From contig NZ_CP053435.1 in NCBI RefSeq assembly GCF_013127955.1, forward strand, positions 4,774,001 through 4,838,000: DNA of 64,000 nucleotides, given 5' to 3'. Shown piece after piece: positions 27,012 to 34,971 of this stretch. The first letter of the stretch is position 1; every line of letters starts with the position of its first letter. This stretch comes from Spirosoma taeanense. Its GTDB lineage: Bacteria; Bacteroidota; Bacteroidia; Cytophagales; Spirosomataceae. The notes below the pieces were generated by a model that did not search any database, had not been told where the DNA came from, and saw only the letters and a list, made by a program, of their open reading frames with translations. Made by a program: the position numbers and the translations under genes.

Positions 27012-27482
27012 GGAGTAAGGGGACAAAGGGGATTTCAGTAGCTTTGACCACACTCACTAAACTTCTGTATTCATGGCTAAAGTTGAAAAATTTGAAGATC
27101 TGTTAGTTTGGCAAAAAGGTTTAGCTCAGGCAATTGATTTGTACAAATTACTCGCTGACTGGAACGATTACGGCCTTCGTGACCAAATGCGTCGTTCGGC
27201 GGTTTCTGTCCCTTCAAACATTGCAGAAGGTTTTGAACGCCACACCAATAAAGAGTTTATTCGATTTTTACGCATTGCAAAAGGGTCGAATGGCGAATTA
27301 AGAACACAAATTCATTTGGCTATAGGCGTCGGAATCCTGAACCCAGATACTGGTGCTGTATTATTGGCAAAGAGCCGGATTATTTCATCTATGTTGCAGA
27401 ATCTGATAAAAACGCGGGAAGAAAAATTCACTTAAAGCTTCATTTCCCCTCTCCTCCTTCGTCCCTTTCGTCCCCCTACTCC
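27012..27482. repeat. Inverted repeats flanking the antisense four-helix-bundle gene
   Basis: Left arm GGAGTAAGGGGACAAAGGG at 27012-27030. Right arm at 27463-27482 complements as GGAGTAGGGGGACGAAAGGG (one substitution and one indel). The arms enclose the gene at 27073-27435 and could pair in a transcript crossing the whole insert. Confidence 0.6.
27073..27435 (+). CDS. Four-helix-bundle protein (23S rRNA intervening-sequence family)
   Basis: A 120-residue protein with the hallmarks of the S23/IVS four-helix-bundle family: FEDLLVWQKGLAQAIDLYKL near the start, LRDQMRRSAVSVPSNIAEGFER in the middle and FIRFLRIAKGSNGELRTQI after it. In other bacteria members are encoded inside 23S rRNA genes or as free genes; some associate with reverse-transcriptase-based diversity elements, but no such genes occur here. 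It is AT-richer than the flanking genes, lies antisense inside the adaptor-ATPase operon and is bounded by imperfect inverted repeats, so it looks inserted. Its function is unknown. Confidence 0.9.
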   Translation: MAKVEKFEDLLVWQKGLAQAIDLYKLLADWNDYGLRDQMRRSAVSVPSNIAEGFERHTNKEFIRFLRIAKGSNGELRTQIHLAIGVGILNPDTGAVLLAKSRIISSMLQNLIKTREEKFT

Positions 27483-27484
27483 TG

Positions 27485-28732
27485 TTAAAATTCCAGAACT
27501 TCGTTATCGCCAAAGTTCTCGTAGCTGCTCGTAATCACCTGCTCGCCGGGCTGGAGTCCTTCCAGCACTTCGTAATACTCCGGATTCTTACGACCCAGGG
27601 TAATATTGCGCTTTATGGCCCGCTTACCGGAGTTATCCACCACGTACACCCAGTTGCCGCCCGTATCGGAGAAGAAACCACCTACCGGCAGCAGCGTGGC
27701 TTTGGCGGCTTTGCCTAGTTCCAGCTGAATGGGCGACGATTGACCGCGCTTGATGCCTTTCGGCGCGCCTTTGCTGAATACCATGTCTACTTCAAACCGC
27801 CCGTTGCGCACTTCGGGATAGACGCGGGTAATCTCCAGGTCATGCTTTTCGCCGTTGAATTCAAAGGAGCCGGTCAGACCCGTAAAAATTCGGTTCAGGT
27901 AGTGTTCGTCAACACCGACGCGCATCTTGAATCCGTTCAGATCATCAATCTGACCAATATTTTGTCCCTGGTTAATATTCGACCCCACTTCAATATCCAT
28001 GGACGATAACAGACCCGATACGGGGGCCTTCACAACCAGATTGTTAAGCGTTTGCTGCCAGAGCGCTACGTTCTTCTGCGTGCGGGCGAGCGTACCTTCC
28101 AGCATCTGGATCTGGGTTTTGGCATTGTCTTCCTGGTATTTCTGCGACTCGGCCTCAATCTTGCGCTGCTCAACTAATTTCTCGTAGTCTAGCTTGGCTT
28201 TCATGTAGTCCTGCTCAGAAATGACTTTGTCTCTGAATAATTTCGACTGGCGATCATAAATGTCTTTCGCCTGATTAATCTGGAAATCGAGGTCAGACAA
28301 GGCTTTACGAAGCGAATACCGCTCTACACGTAAACGTTGCCGGGTATTTTGAAGGTCGTTCACCAGGCGGTTGGCTTCTGTCTCCGACTGAAGAAAATTA
28401 AGCCGCAGATTCTGGTTTTCCAGCCGCAGCAGTACATCGCCCTGCTTCACCATGCTACCGCCTTCTACCAGTTTTTCGGTTACGTATCCCCCGGCGATTG
28501 CATCGAGCCGAATGGTTTTCAGGGGTTGAACAACGCCCGTTACGGCAATAAAATCCTCAAACGGTCCGGTGGTTACGTTCGAGATGGTTATTTTATCTTT
28601 TTCGACATTCAGCTTTGAACGACGATCAGCGAAAAAGAAGGTGTAAGCCAGCAGACCCAGAATCAGCACACCGCCACCTGATAAAATAAGGCGTTGGCTG
28701 GTCCAGAAGCGTTTAGGTAAGGCGCGATCCAT
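27485..28732 (-). CDS. HlyD/MacA-family periplasmic adaptor protein
   Basis: A 415-residue protein with an N-terminal membrane anchor (LILSGGGVLILGLLAYTFFF, about residues 14-33). Next come a barrel segment (VTGVVQPLKTIRLDAIAGGYV), a lipoyl half (VKQGDVLLRLENQNLRL), a long alpha-helical hairpin (about 100-225, rich in Q/R/E heptads), the second lipoyl half (VVKAPVSGLLSSMDIEVGSNINQGQNIGQID), and beta-barrel and membrane-proximal domains. It links an inner-membrane ABC exporter to an outer-membrane channel, as MacA does for MacB. It is the first gene after P6, and its ATPase partner lies downstream at 26307-26984. Spread-out permeases under similar promoters are probable partners. Confidence 0.93.
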   Translation of the reverse strand: MDRALPKRFWTSQRLILSGGGVLILGLLAYTFFFADRRSKLNVEKDKITISNVTTGPFEDFIAVTGVVQPLKTIRLDAIAGGYVTEKLVEGGSMVKQGDVLLRLENQNLRLNFLQSETEANRLVNDLQNTRQRLRVERYSLRKALSDLDFQINQAKDIYDRQSKLFRDKVISEQDYMKAKLDYEKLVEQRKIEAESQKYQEDNAKTQIQMLEGTLARTQKNVALWQQTLNNLVVKAPVSGLLSSMDIEVGSNINQGQNIGQIDDLNGFKMRVGVDEHYLNRIFTGLTGSFEFNGEKHDLEITRVYPEVRNGRFEVDMVFSKGAPKGIKRGQSSPIQLELGKAAKATLLPVGGFFSDTGGNWVYVVDNSGKRAIKRNITLGRKNPEYYEVLEGLQPGEQVITSSYENFGDNEVLEF

Positions 28733-28790
28733 TTGTATTGACGATTAAATAGCTGAACGATTAACAGGCTCAGTCAGCCGATCAGCTAGT

Positions 28791-28896
28791 TACCAATGCC
28801 GTGCCATTTTTTCGAATACCTGATTTACAGACGCTTGCGATTCTATTCTCTAGAATGGCTGTCCGGTATCGGACATTTGTTGTCCGGTGGCGTTCA
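28791..28896 (-). promoter_or_regulatory. P6: sigma54-type promoter with two upstream activator sites
   Basis: Minus-strand TGGCAC-GGCAT-TGGTA at 28791-28806 (perfect -24, weak -12), 58 bp before the adaptor start. Palindrome TGTCCGGTATCGGACA at 28860-28875 begins 54 bp upstream, and a second copy TGTCCGGTGGCGTTCA lies at 28881-28896. Confidence 0.7.
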
Positions 28897-28938
28897 GACT
28901 TTCTTACCCATTCATCCTTTGCCTGTTCAGCTTCCAGC

Positions 28939-30639
28939 TTACTCCTTTATTTCGGCCAGAATATACGGCATGAGCGTCTGCGCGCGGGTTTCCCGATTCA
29001 GGAAATTGTAGGTTAGCTGGCTGACGTGGTAATAGGGGAAGATAGCTAACCGCTGAACTGTAAACCCGCGAAAGGCCAGCGAATCGGCCTGAACGCCGGT
29101 CGTAAATACCAGCGACGGTTGCCGTCTAACCTCTGCTCGCAAAGCCGAATCAGTCCGGGCGTAACGCACCGGGCTGTCCACGTAAAATTCATACGTCCAG
29201 AAACTTCCCCCACCCGGTCCCGTCCCGGGCAGATACAGTACCGTTGGCCGCTGCGCCGAAGCGGGTCGGCTGTTTACGTACCGGGCCACCGTCATCCCCG
29301 CCTGATACTGCATCAGCGTCGGGTAAATAAACAGATTCAGGACGCCCATCAGCACCAGCATGGCTCCCACCATCCGACCCGCCAGCGACAGCAGGTTATT
29401 CGGCCGGAACAGCGTGATCGTCGCGAACGTAATCACAACGCCCCAGACCAGCGCCTGGGTTAGCCGATCTGGCTGAACAATGACCAGCAGGGCCATTGCC
29501 AGGACAATCAGTAAAGCACCGATGACGCTCTGGCCGATTGTCCACCGGCGCAGGTTGACAGATTTCAGGCCAGTCAGGAACTGAGCAGTCAGGATGGCAT
29601 AAAACGGAAAGACAATGTTCAGGTAATGGGGCAGCTGAAACCCCGACAGCGAGAACAGCAGGAACGTGGCCAGCCCCACCCCCAGCGACACGTACTCGGG
29701 CAGGACCGGTTGACGACGAACGAGTCCGGCCAGCGCCTTGCCGGTGCCTATGTAGAGCGGCAATGACCAGGGCAGAAACGCCCATAGCAGCGTGTGGGTA
29801 AAGAAAAGCTTGTCGCCCGCGCCTTTGATCGGCCCCGTATTGAAAAACCGCCCGAACTGACTATCCCAGAAGAAAAACCGCACACCCGACACGCCCGTCT
29901 GCCCGAAAACAACCTTCTCCGGATGCAGGTCGAACTGCTCGTACAGGGCGTAGAACTCGGGGGCGGTAAACAGCAGCGATAGCCCCACGGCCAGATACCA
30001 GCGTAACTTGAGCAACTCCCGCCACTGCCCCGTCAGCAGCCAGTGAACGACTAATCCGGCTCCGATGGGCACAAGCACAAACGGTCCTTTGGTCATCAGG
30101 GCACAACCGGTCAGCAAGGCCCCAATTACTAAATGATAACCTTTGGCACCCAGAAAGATTCGGTAATAATGATAAACAGCGCCAATAATCAACGGCGTTA
30201 GATACGGTTCGGCCCGAACGTCGTTATTCGATAAAACGCCGTGAAAGGCTGTCATAAACACCAATACGGCTACCTGCGCAACTAGCTTCGGATAAACCAG
30301 CCGGGCAAAATGGTACGTATAGACCGCGCTGCCCACGGTAAACAGCAGCGCCGGGAACTTGTAGGCAAACGAATTTATACCAAAAACTAAATAGCTAACG
30401 GCTGTAACCCAGAACGGAAAGTGTGGTTTATCGAGCCAGTCGCTACCGACCGCGTAGAGATTGACGAAATCGCCCGACTGCGCTATCGTTTTGGCAAGGC
30501 AGGCATACAGCGCACCATCCGGTTCAAGAATAGGCGAGAACAGGCCCGTGGCGTTCAGGAAAATCCCAACGATTGCCAGGGCATAAAACCAGCGGTCGTC
30601 GAGCGGAAGCAGAGGCAGTCGTGAATCGGAAAGCGTCAT
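28939..30639 (-). CDS. GT39/ArnT-like membrane glycosyltransferase
   Basis: The start is the ATG at 30637-30639 (MTLSDSRLPLLPLDDRWFYAL); upstream in-frame codons do not look like a protein. The 566-residue polytopic membrane protein carries, near the first helix, LEPDGALYACLAKTIAQSGD, the acidic first-loop signature of the PMT/ArnT (GT39/GT83) fold, then DWLDKPHFPFWVTAVSYLVFG. About 11-12 hydrophobic helices follow and a soluble C-terminal domain (about 460-566). It should transfer a sugar from a polyprenyl-phosphate donor to lipid A-like or protein acceptors outside the inner membrane; the acceptor is unknown. It ends just upstream of the P6 activator sites. Confidence 0.88.
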   Translation of the reverse strand: MTLSDSRLPLLPLDDRWFYALAIVGIFLNATGLFSPILEPDGALYACLAKTIAQSGDFVNLYAVGSDWLDKPHFPFWVTAVSYLVFGINSFAYKFPALLFTVGSAVYTYHFARLVYPKLVAQVAVLVFMTAFHGVLSNNDVRAEPYLTPLIIGAVYHYYRIFLGAKGYHLVIGALLTGCALMTKGPFVLVPIGAGLVVHWLLTGQWRELLKLRWYLAVGLSLLFTAPEFYALYEQFDLHPEKVVFGQTGVSGVRFFFWDSQFGRFFNTGPIKGAGDKLFFTHTLLWAFLPWSLPLYIGTGKALAGLVRRQPVLPEYVSLGVGLATFLLFSLSGFQLPHYLNIVFPFYAILTAQFLTGLKSVNLRRWTIGQSVIGALLIVLAMALLVIVQPDRLTQALVWGVVITFATITLFRPNNLLSLAGRMVGAMLVLMGVLNLFIYPTLMQYQAGMTVARYVNSRPASAQRPTVLYLPGTGPGGGSFWTYEFYVDSPVRYARTDSALRAEVRRQPSLVFTTGVQADSLAFRGFTVQRLAIFPYYHVSQLTYNFLNRETRAQTLMPYILAEIKE

Positions 30640-30765
30640 CGAAAATAAAACCTCATCAGCGTAAAAACTGATGCATGTTGACGGGCAAAGTACGTAAGAA
30701 AAGCCTAATCTGCCGTTCATCAAGCAATGCATGCAACAATTCGTTCATCCATATATCTTTGAGGT

Positions 30766-32127
30766 ATGCAAGATGCTAAACTCCTAATCGTGGACGATGA
30801 TCCCGACGTGTTGCTAGCGGCCCGGCTACTGCTGAAACGGCACGTTGGCGCAGTGGACATCGAAAAGAACCCCGAAAAATTACCTTTTCTGCTCAACAAC
30901 AATCGCTACGACGCCATCGTGCTCGACATGAACTTCCAGCGCGACGTGAGCAGCGGACGCGAGGGCTTCGCCTGGCTCGACCGTATCCTGGACATTGACC
31001 CCAAGGCGCGGGTTATTCTGTTTACGGCCTATGGCGACGTAGAAATGGCCGTCCGGGCGATCAAGGCCGGGGCGGCTGATTTCGTGCTGAAACCCTGGCA
31101 GAACGACAAGTTTCTCGAAACGATCCGGGGCGCCGTGACCCGCAAACAGGAGAGCGACGAGACCGACAAAAGCCCGGACGATAAACAGCGGCTCAAACGA
31201 TCAGCCGGCTCCGTGTCCATTATCGGCTCGGCGATGCGCTCCGTCCTGGAAACGGTTGAACGCGTGGCCCCCACCGATGCCAACATCCTGATTCTGGGCG
31301 AAAACGGCACGGGTAAAGACCTGATTGCGCGGGCAATGCATGAGCAGTCGAATCGGCGCGACAAGCCGTTTGTGAGCGTGGATGTTGGCGCTTTGACCGA
31401 GAGTCTGTTTGAGAGCGAACTGTTCGGCCACGTAAAAGGCGCCTTTACCGACGCCCGCGACGACCGCGCCGGTCGGTTTGAGGAAGCGAACGGCGGCACT
31501 ATTTTCCTCGATGAGATTGGCAACCTGACTCCCGCCCAGCAGGCCAAGCTGCTGACCGTACTCCAGCAGCGGCAGGTAACGCGCGTTGGCTCCAACAAAG
31601 CCCGGCCGGTGGATGTCCGGCTCATCTGCGCAACCAATGCCAATCTGAACGAACAAAGTCCCGACCGTCCCGTCCGGTTCCGGCAGGATTTGCTGTACCG
31701 GATCAACACCATCGAACTGCATTTACCCCCGCTGCGCGAACGGCCGACCGACATTGGCCCACTGGCTGACTATTTCCTGAAAAAGTACGCCAAACAATAC
31801 AACCGACCCGTCACCAGCCTGAGTCCGGCGCTGCTGGCCGAGATGAAACAGTACCGCTGGCCGGGCAACGTACGGGAGCTGCAGCACGCTATCGAGCGGG
31901 CCGTTATTCTGGCTCAAGGCACTACGCTGGAACTGACTGATTTTATCTTCCGCAAAGACGTACCCGCGGCCTCACCGGTGAACGAAACCCTGCAACTGGA
32001 AGATATGGAACGGCAATTGATTCAGCAGGCGATGCAGAAACACCGGGGCAGCATCACCGACGTAGCGCGGGAACTAGGCCTGTCGCGGCAGGCGCTGTAC
32101 CGTCGCCTGGAGAAATTCGGGCTTTAA
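30766..32127 (+). CDS. Sigma54-dependent response regulator (NtrC family)
   Basis: A 453-residue protein. The receiver domain spans residues 1-125 with acidic pocket DDDPD, phospho-acceptor D54 (IVLDMNF), and later LFTAYGD and LKPW. The AAA+ domain (about 150-385) has Walker A GENGTGKD, the sigma54-contact loop written GAFTDA instead of GAFTGA, Walker B GTIFLDEIGNL and an R-finger region (FRQDLLYRIN). The C-terminal Fis-type helix-turn-helix ends SRQALYRRLEKFGL. The histidine kinase follows 11 bp downstream. The GAFTDA variant recurs in Bacteroidota activators. It is the natural candidate to bind the TGTCCG-N4-YGGACR sites of P1-P6. A -7-like TATCTTTG (30754-30761) ends 4 nt before the ATG, so its own promoter looks housekeeping. 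Confidence 0.95.
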   Translation: MQDAKLLIVDDDPDVLLAARLLLKRHVGAVDIEKNPEKLPFLLNNNRYDAIVLDMNFQRDVSSGREGFAWLDRILDIDPKARVILFTAYGDVEMAVRAIKAGAADFVLKPWQNDKFLETIRGAVTRKQESDETDKSPDDKQRLKRSAGSVSIIGSAMRSVLETVERVAPTDANILILGENGTGKDLIARAMHEQSNRRDKPFVSVDVGALTESLFESELFGHVKGAFTDARDDRAGRFEEANGGTIFLDEIGNLTPAQQAKLLTVLQQRQVTRVGSNKARPVDVRLICATNANLNEQSPDRPVRFRQDLLYRINTIELHLPPLRERPTDIGPLADYFLKKYAKQYNRPVTSLSPALLAEMKQYRWPGNVRELQHAIERAVILAQGTTLELTDFIFRKDVPAASPVNETLQLEDMERQLIQQAMQKHRGSITDVARELGLSRQALYRRLEKFGL

Positions 32128-32138
32128 CTGGCTGATCG

Positions 32139-33476
32139 ATGAACCGTTTTGCCTTTGGCATAGGCTGGCGTATTGTCAGCATCGTCGTTCTCACCGGCGC
32201 GATGGTGACCCTATACCTGCATCAGTCGGCCCTGTTCTGGCTCGTTCCGCTATTCGTTCTCCTGGGTACACTCTGCGTCAACCTGTACCAGTACGTTACG
32301 GGGCTTAACCGGAAGCTGACGCGCTTTCTGGAATCGGTTCGGTATTCCGATTTTTCAGTTGCCTTCCGGGCCGACAGTAGCTTTGGCCCTTCCTTCCGGA
32401 ACCTGAACGATCAGTTTAACGAAGTGCTCGATGCGTTTCGGCAGGCGCGGGCCGAGAAAGAAGCGAACCTGCATTACGTGAACACCATCGTTCAGCACGT
32501 CAGCGTCGGGCTATTGACCTTCGACGCGGCCGGGCAGGTCGAACTGGTCAATCAGACCGCGCTTCGGCTGCTGGGCATTTATAGGCTGCGCACCCTCAGC
32601 GACCTCAGCGCCACCCATCCCGATCTGGCCGACCTGCTTCGCTCAGCGACCAGTGCATCGGCGCCAGTCCTTTACCAGACGGGTACCGATGGCGAACTGT
32701 CGATCCGGTGTACGGCCGTTCGGCTTCGCGGACGACTGGTTACCGTAGCGTCGCTGCAGAATATCCGGACGGAACTCCAGCAGCGCGAACTCGAAGCCTG
32801 GCAAAACCTGACGAAAGTACTGCGTCATGAGATCATGAACTCGATTACGCCGATTGTGTCTTTGGCGGGAACCATGCGCGACATCGTCGAAACGGACCTG
32901 GCGCTGCCTGTAGCGCACGACAGGCAATTAACCGAATCCGTCAACGACCTGCGCGACGCCCTCTCCACCATCGAACAGCGGGGAGCGGGGATTATGCAGT
33001 TTGTGGATGCCTACCGGCACTTTACGGCCATTCCGCAGCCGGTTTTCGCCGATGTGCGCGTCGATCAGTTGCTGCGGCACGTTACCCAGCTCGCTCAGCC
33101 CCATGCGCAGCGACACCAGATCACCATCACGACGACTTCGCCCAATCTGGCAATCCGTGCCGATGAGAGCCAGATCGAAATGGTTCTTTTGAACCTGCTC
33201 AAGAATGCCGTGGAGAGTCTAGAGAATACGCCCTCACCTGCTATCCAACTGGAAGCCTCTGGCGAGGGGCCGAACGTAATCATCCGGGTTACGGATAACG
33301 GCCCCGGCATTGAGCCCGAAGCGCTGGAGCAGATTTTCATTCCGTTTTATACGACCAAAAAAACCGGATCGGGGATTGGCCTGAGCCTGTCGCGGCAAAT
33401 CATGCAGCTGCACGGCGGACAGCTTACAGCCGAATCAGAACCGGGACTGGGCAGTACGTTCAGTCTGGTATTCTGA
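32139..33476 (+). CDS. Sensor histidine kinase (NtrY-like), partner of 30766-32127
   Basis: A 445-residue protein. Two transmembrane helices lie within residues 10-52 with almost no external loop. A HAMP-like linker and a PAS-type domain (about 110-210, IVQHVSVGLLTFDAAGQVELVNQ) follow, then the dimerisation box LRHEIMNSITPIVSL with H230, and a HATPase domain with N-box NLLKNAVESLE, DNGPGI, and TTKKTGSGIGLSLSRQI. With so small a periplasmic part, it probably senses a membrane or cytoplasmic signal. It is 11 bp downstream of the NtrC-type regulator and should phosphorylate its D54. Its last 17 bp overlap the convergent MATE gene. Confidence 0.95.
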   Translation: MNRFAFGIGWRIVSIVVLTGAMVTLYLHQSALFWLVPLFVLLGTLCVNLYQYVTGLNRKLTRFLESVRYSDFSVAFRADSSFGPSFRNLNDQFNEVLDAFRQARAEKEANLHYVNTIVQHVSVGLLTFDAAGQVELVNQTALRLLGIYRLRTLSDLSATHPDLADLLRSATSASAPVLYQTGTDGELSIRCTAVRLRGRLVTVASLQNIRTELQQRELEAWQNLTKVLRHEIMNSITPIVSLAGTMRDIVETDLALPVAHDRQLTESVNDLRDALSTIEQRGAGIMQFVDAYRHFTAIPQPVFADVRVDQLLRHVTQLAQPHAQRHQITITTTSPNLAIRADESQIEMVLLNLLKNAVESLENTPSPAIQLEASGEGPNVIIRVTDNGPGIEPEALEQIFIPFYTTKKTGSGIGLSLSRQIMQLHGGQLTAESEPGLGSTFSLVF

Positions 33477-34863
33477 CGGTGGGCTGACTGGATGCAGCCG
33501 CCGGTATCACCCGGTTTATCCGCTGAAAAAACCGTACCGTCAGCAGTACCGCTGCCACCGTCAGTCCTGTCAGCAACCCGATCCAGACGCCAATGGCGTC
33601 CATCCTCAATGGAAACGCCAGCACATAACTGAGCGGCAGGGCCACAACCCAGTACGAGAACAGCGTAATAATCGTCGGTACGTTGACATCCGACAGGCCC
33701 CGTAATCCGCCTAACGCCACCACCTGAACGCCATCGGAAAGCTGAAAAAAGCCCGCCATGATCACCAGTGAGGCCGCGATGCGCATAACCTCAGGATTGT
33801 CACGAATATAGAGCGATACCAGCCAGTCGTTGGCCGTCAGAAACAGCAGAGCCGCCAGACTCATGAAGCCCACTGACAACGTAAAAGCCGCCAGACCCGC
33901 CCGAAACACGTCTTCGCGACTCCGCCGACCTACAGCGGCTCCCACCCGAATGGCCGCTGCCGACGAGATGCCCGTTGCCATCATATACGTAACAGAAGCC
34001 ATATTGATGGCGATCTGATGAGCCGCCAGCCGGTCTTCGCCCAGCCAACCGACAATGACGACCGCCAGCGAAAACGTAGCTACCTCAAAGAAAAAGGTCA
34101 GACCGCCGGGAATACCCAGCCGCAGAATCGTCTCGACTTCCGAACGGGTGGGCAACGTTCGAAACGCGCTGAGCAGATAGGGCCTGAATCGGGCGGTTCG
34201 ATGAATATAGGTCAGCATAGCCCCGGCCATAAACAGTCGCGACAACAGGGTTGCCGTTGCCGATCCCATCAGACCTAATTCAGGAAACGGCCCAACGCCC
34301 GTAATGAGTACGTAATTGAACAGCGCATTCAACAGCAGCGCCGACAGCGTAATCGCCATGGCAACGCGGGGCTGGCGCAGGCCATCGCAAAGCTGCCGGG
34401 CGCCTACAAAAACCAGCAGCGGCAAAATTGAAGCACTCAGAATCAGCATGAAATCGCGGGCCAGCCGCGTCACTTCGGCCGACTGCCCGAACAAGCTAAA
34501 GTTAAATGCCAGCAGCACCGACAGGCCGCTCAGCACAACACTCATAAGCACCCCCACACGTAATCCCGCCCGATATAACCGGTTAATGGCCGCCGGGTCG
34601 TTCTGACTATTGGCTTTCGCTACCAGCGCAGCCACCACAGCCAGCCCCCCTACGCCAATACTCGACATCAGAAAGGATAAGGAATTGGCCAGCCCAGCCG
34701 CGCCCAGCGGTATAGCCCCCAGCAATCGCCCGACAAACAGATTATCAGTAACGCCCATCAGGATAACCCCTAACTGAGCAATGACAATAGGGATACTCAG
34801 GCGAAGGGTATCGGCCAGTTCGGACCGGTAGATCCGTATCCGGGAGTGAGAAGCAGAAAGCAT
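33460..34863 (-). CDS. MATE-family multidrug/Na+ exporter
   Basis: A 467-residue protein with about 12 hydrophobic helices in two homologous halves: TLRLSIPIVIAQLGVILMGVTDNLFVGRL opens the first, and ILRLGIPGGLTFFFEVATFSLAVVIVGWLG the second. Both carry the MATE pattern P-x(n)-D..vGrLG. It probably expels cationic organic compounds using a Na+ or H+ gradient. It is convergent with the histidine kinase (17-bp overlap) and divergent from the DUF4290 gene. The substrate cannot be told from sequence. Confidence 0.93.
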   Translation of the reverse strand: MLSASHSRIRIYRSELADTLRLSIPIVIAQLGVILMGVTDNLFVGRLLGAIPLGAAGLANSLSFLMSSIGVGGLAVVAALVAKANSQNDPAAINRLYRAGLRVGVLMSVVLSGLSVLLAFNFSLFGQSAEVTRLARDFMLILSASILPLLVFVGARQLCDGLRQPRVAMAITLSALLLNALFNYVLITGVGPFPELGLMGSATATLLSRLFMAGAMLTYIHRTARFRPYLLSAFRTLPTRSEVETILRLGIPGGLTFFFEVATFSLAVVIVGWLGEDRLAAHQIAINMASVTYMMATGISSAAAIRVGAAVGRRSREDVFRAGLAAFTLSVGFMSLAALLFLTANDWLVSLYIRDNPEVMRIAASLVIMAGFFQLSDGVQVVALGGLRGLSDVNVPTIITLFSYWVVALPLSYVLAFPLRMDAIGVWIGLLTGLTVAAVLLTVRFFQRINRVIPAAASSQPTVRIPD

Positions 34864-34913
34864 GAATCAAAGGTACAGTATCGGCGTCAACCTGCGCGCT
34901 CCATCGACTACCC

Positions 34914-34944
34914 TTTGAGCCTTGCTGCATTCTTTGTACTTTTG
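34914..34944 (+). promoter_or_regulatory. Bacteroidota-type promoter of the DUF4290 gene
   Basis: TTTG at 34914-34917, a 19-bp spacer, then TACTTTTG at 34937-34944, a match to TTG-N19-TAnnTTTG. Initiation near 34951 would exclude any start codon upstream of that point and supports the TTG start at 34972. Confidence 0.6.
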
Positions 34945-34971
34945 TTTTTCATCACGAATCAGGCACAGCCC

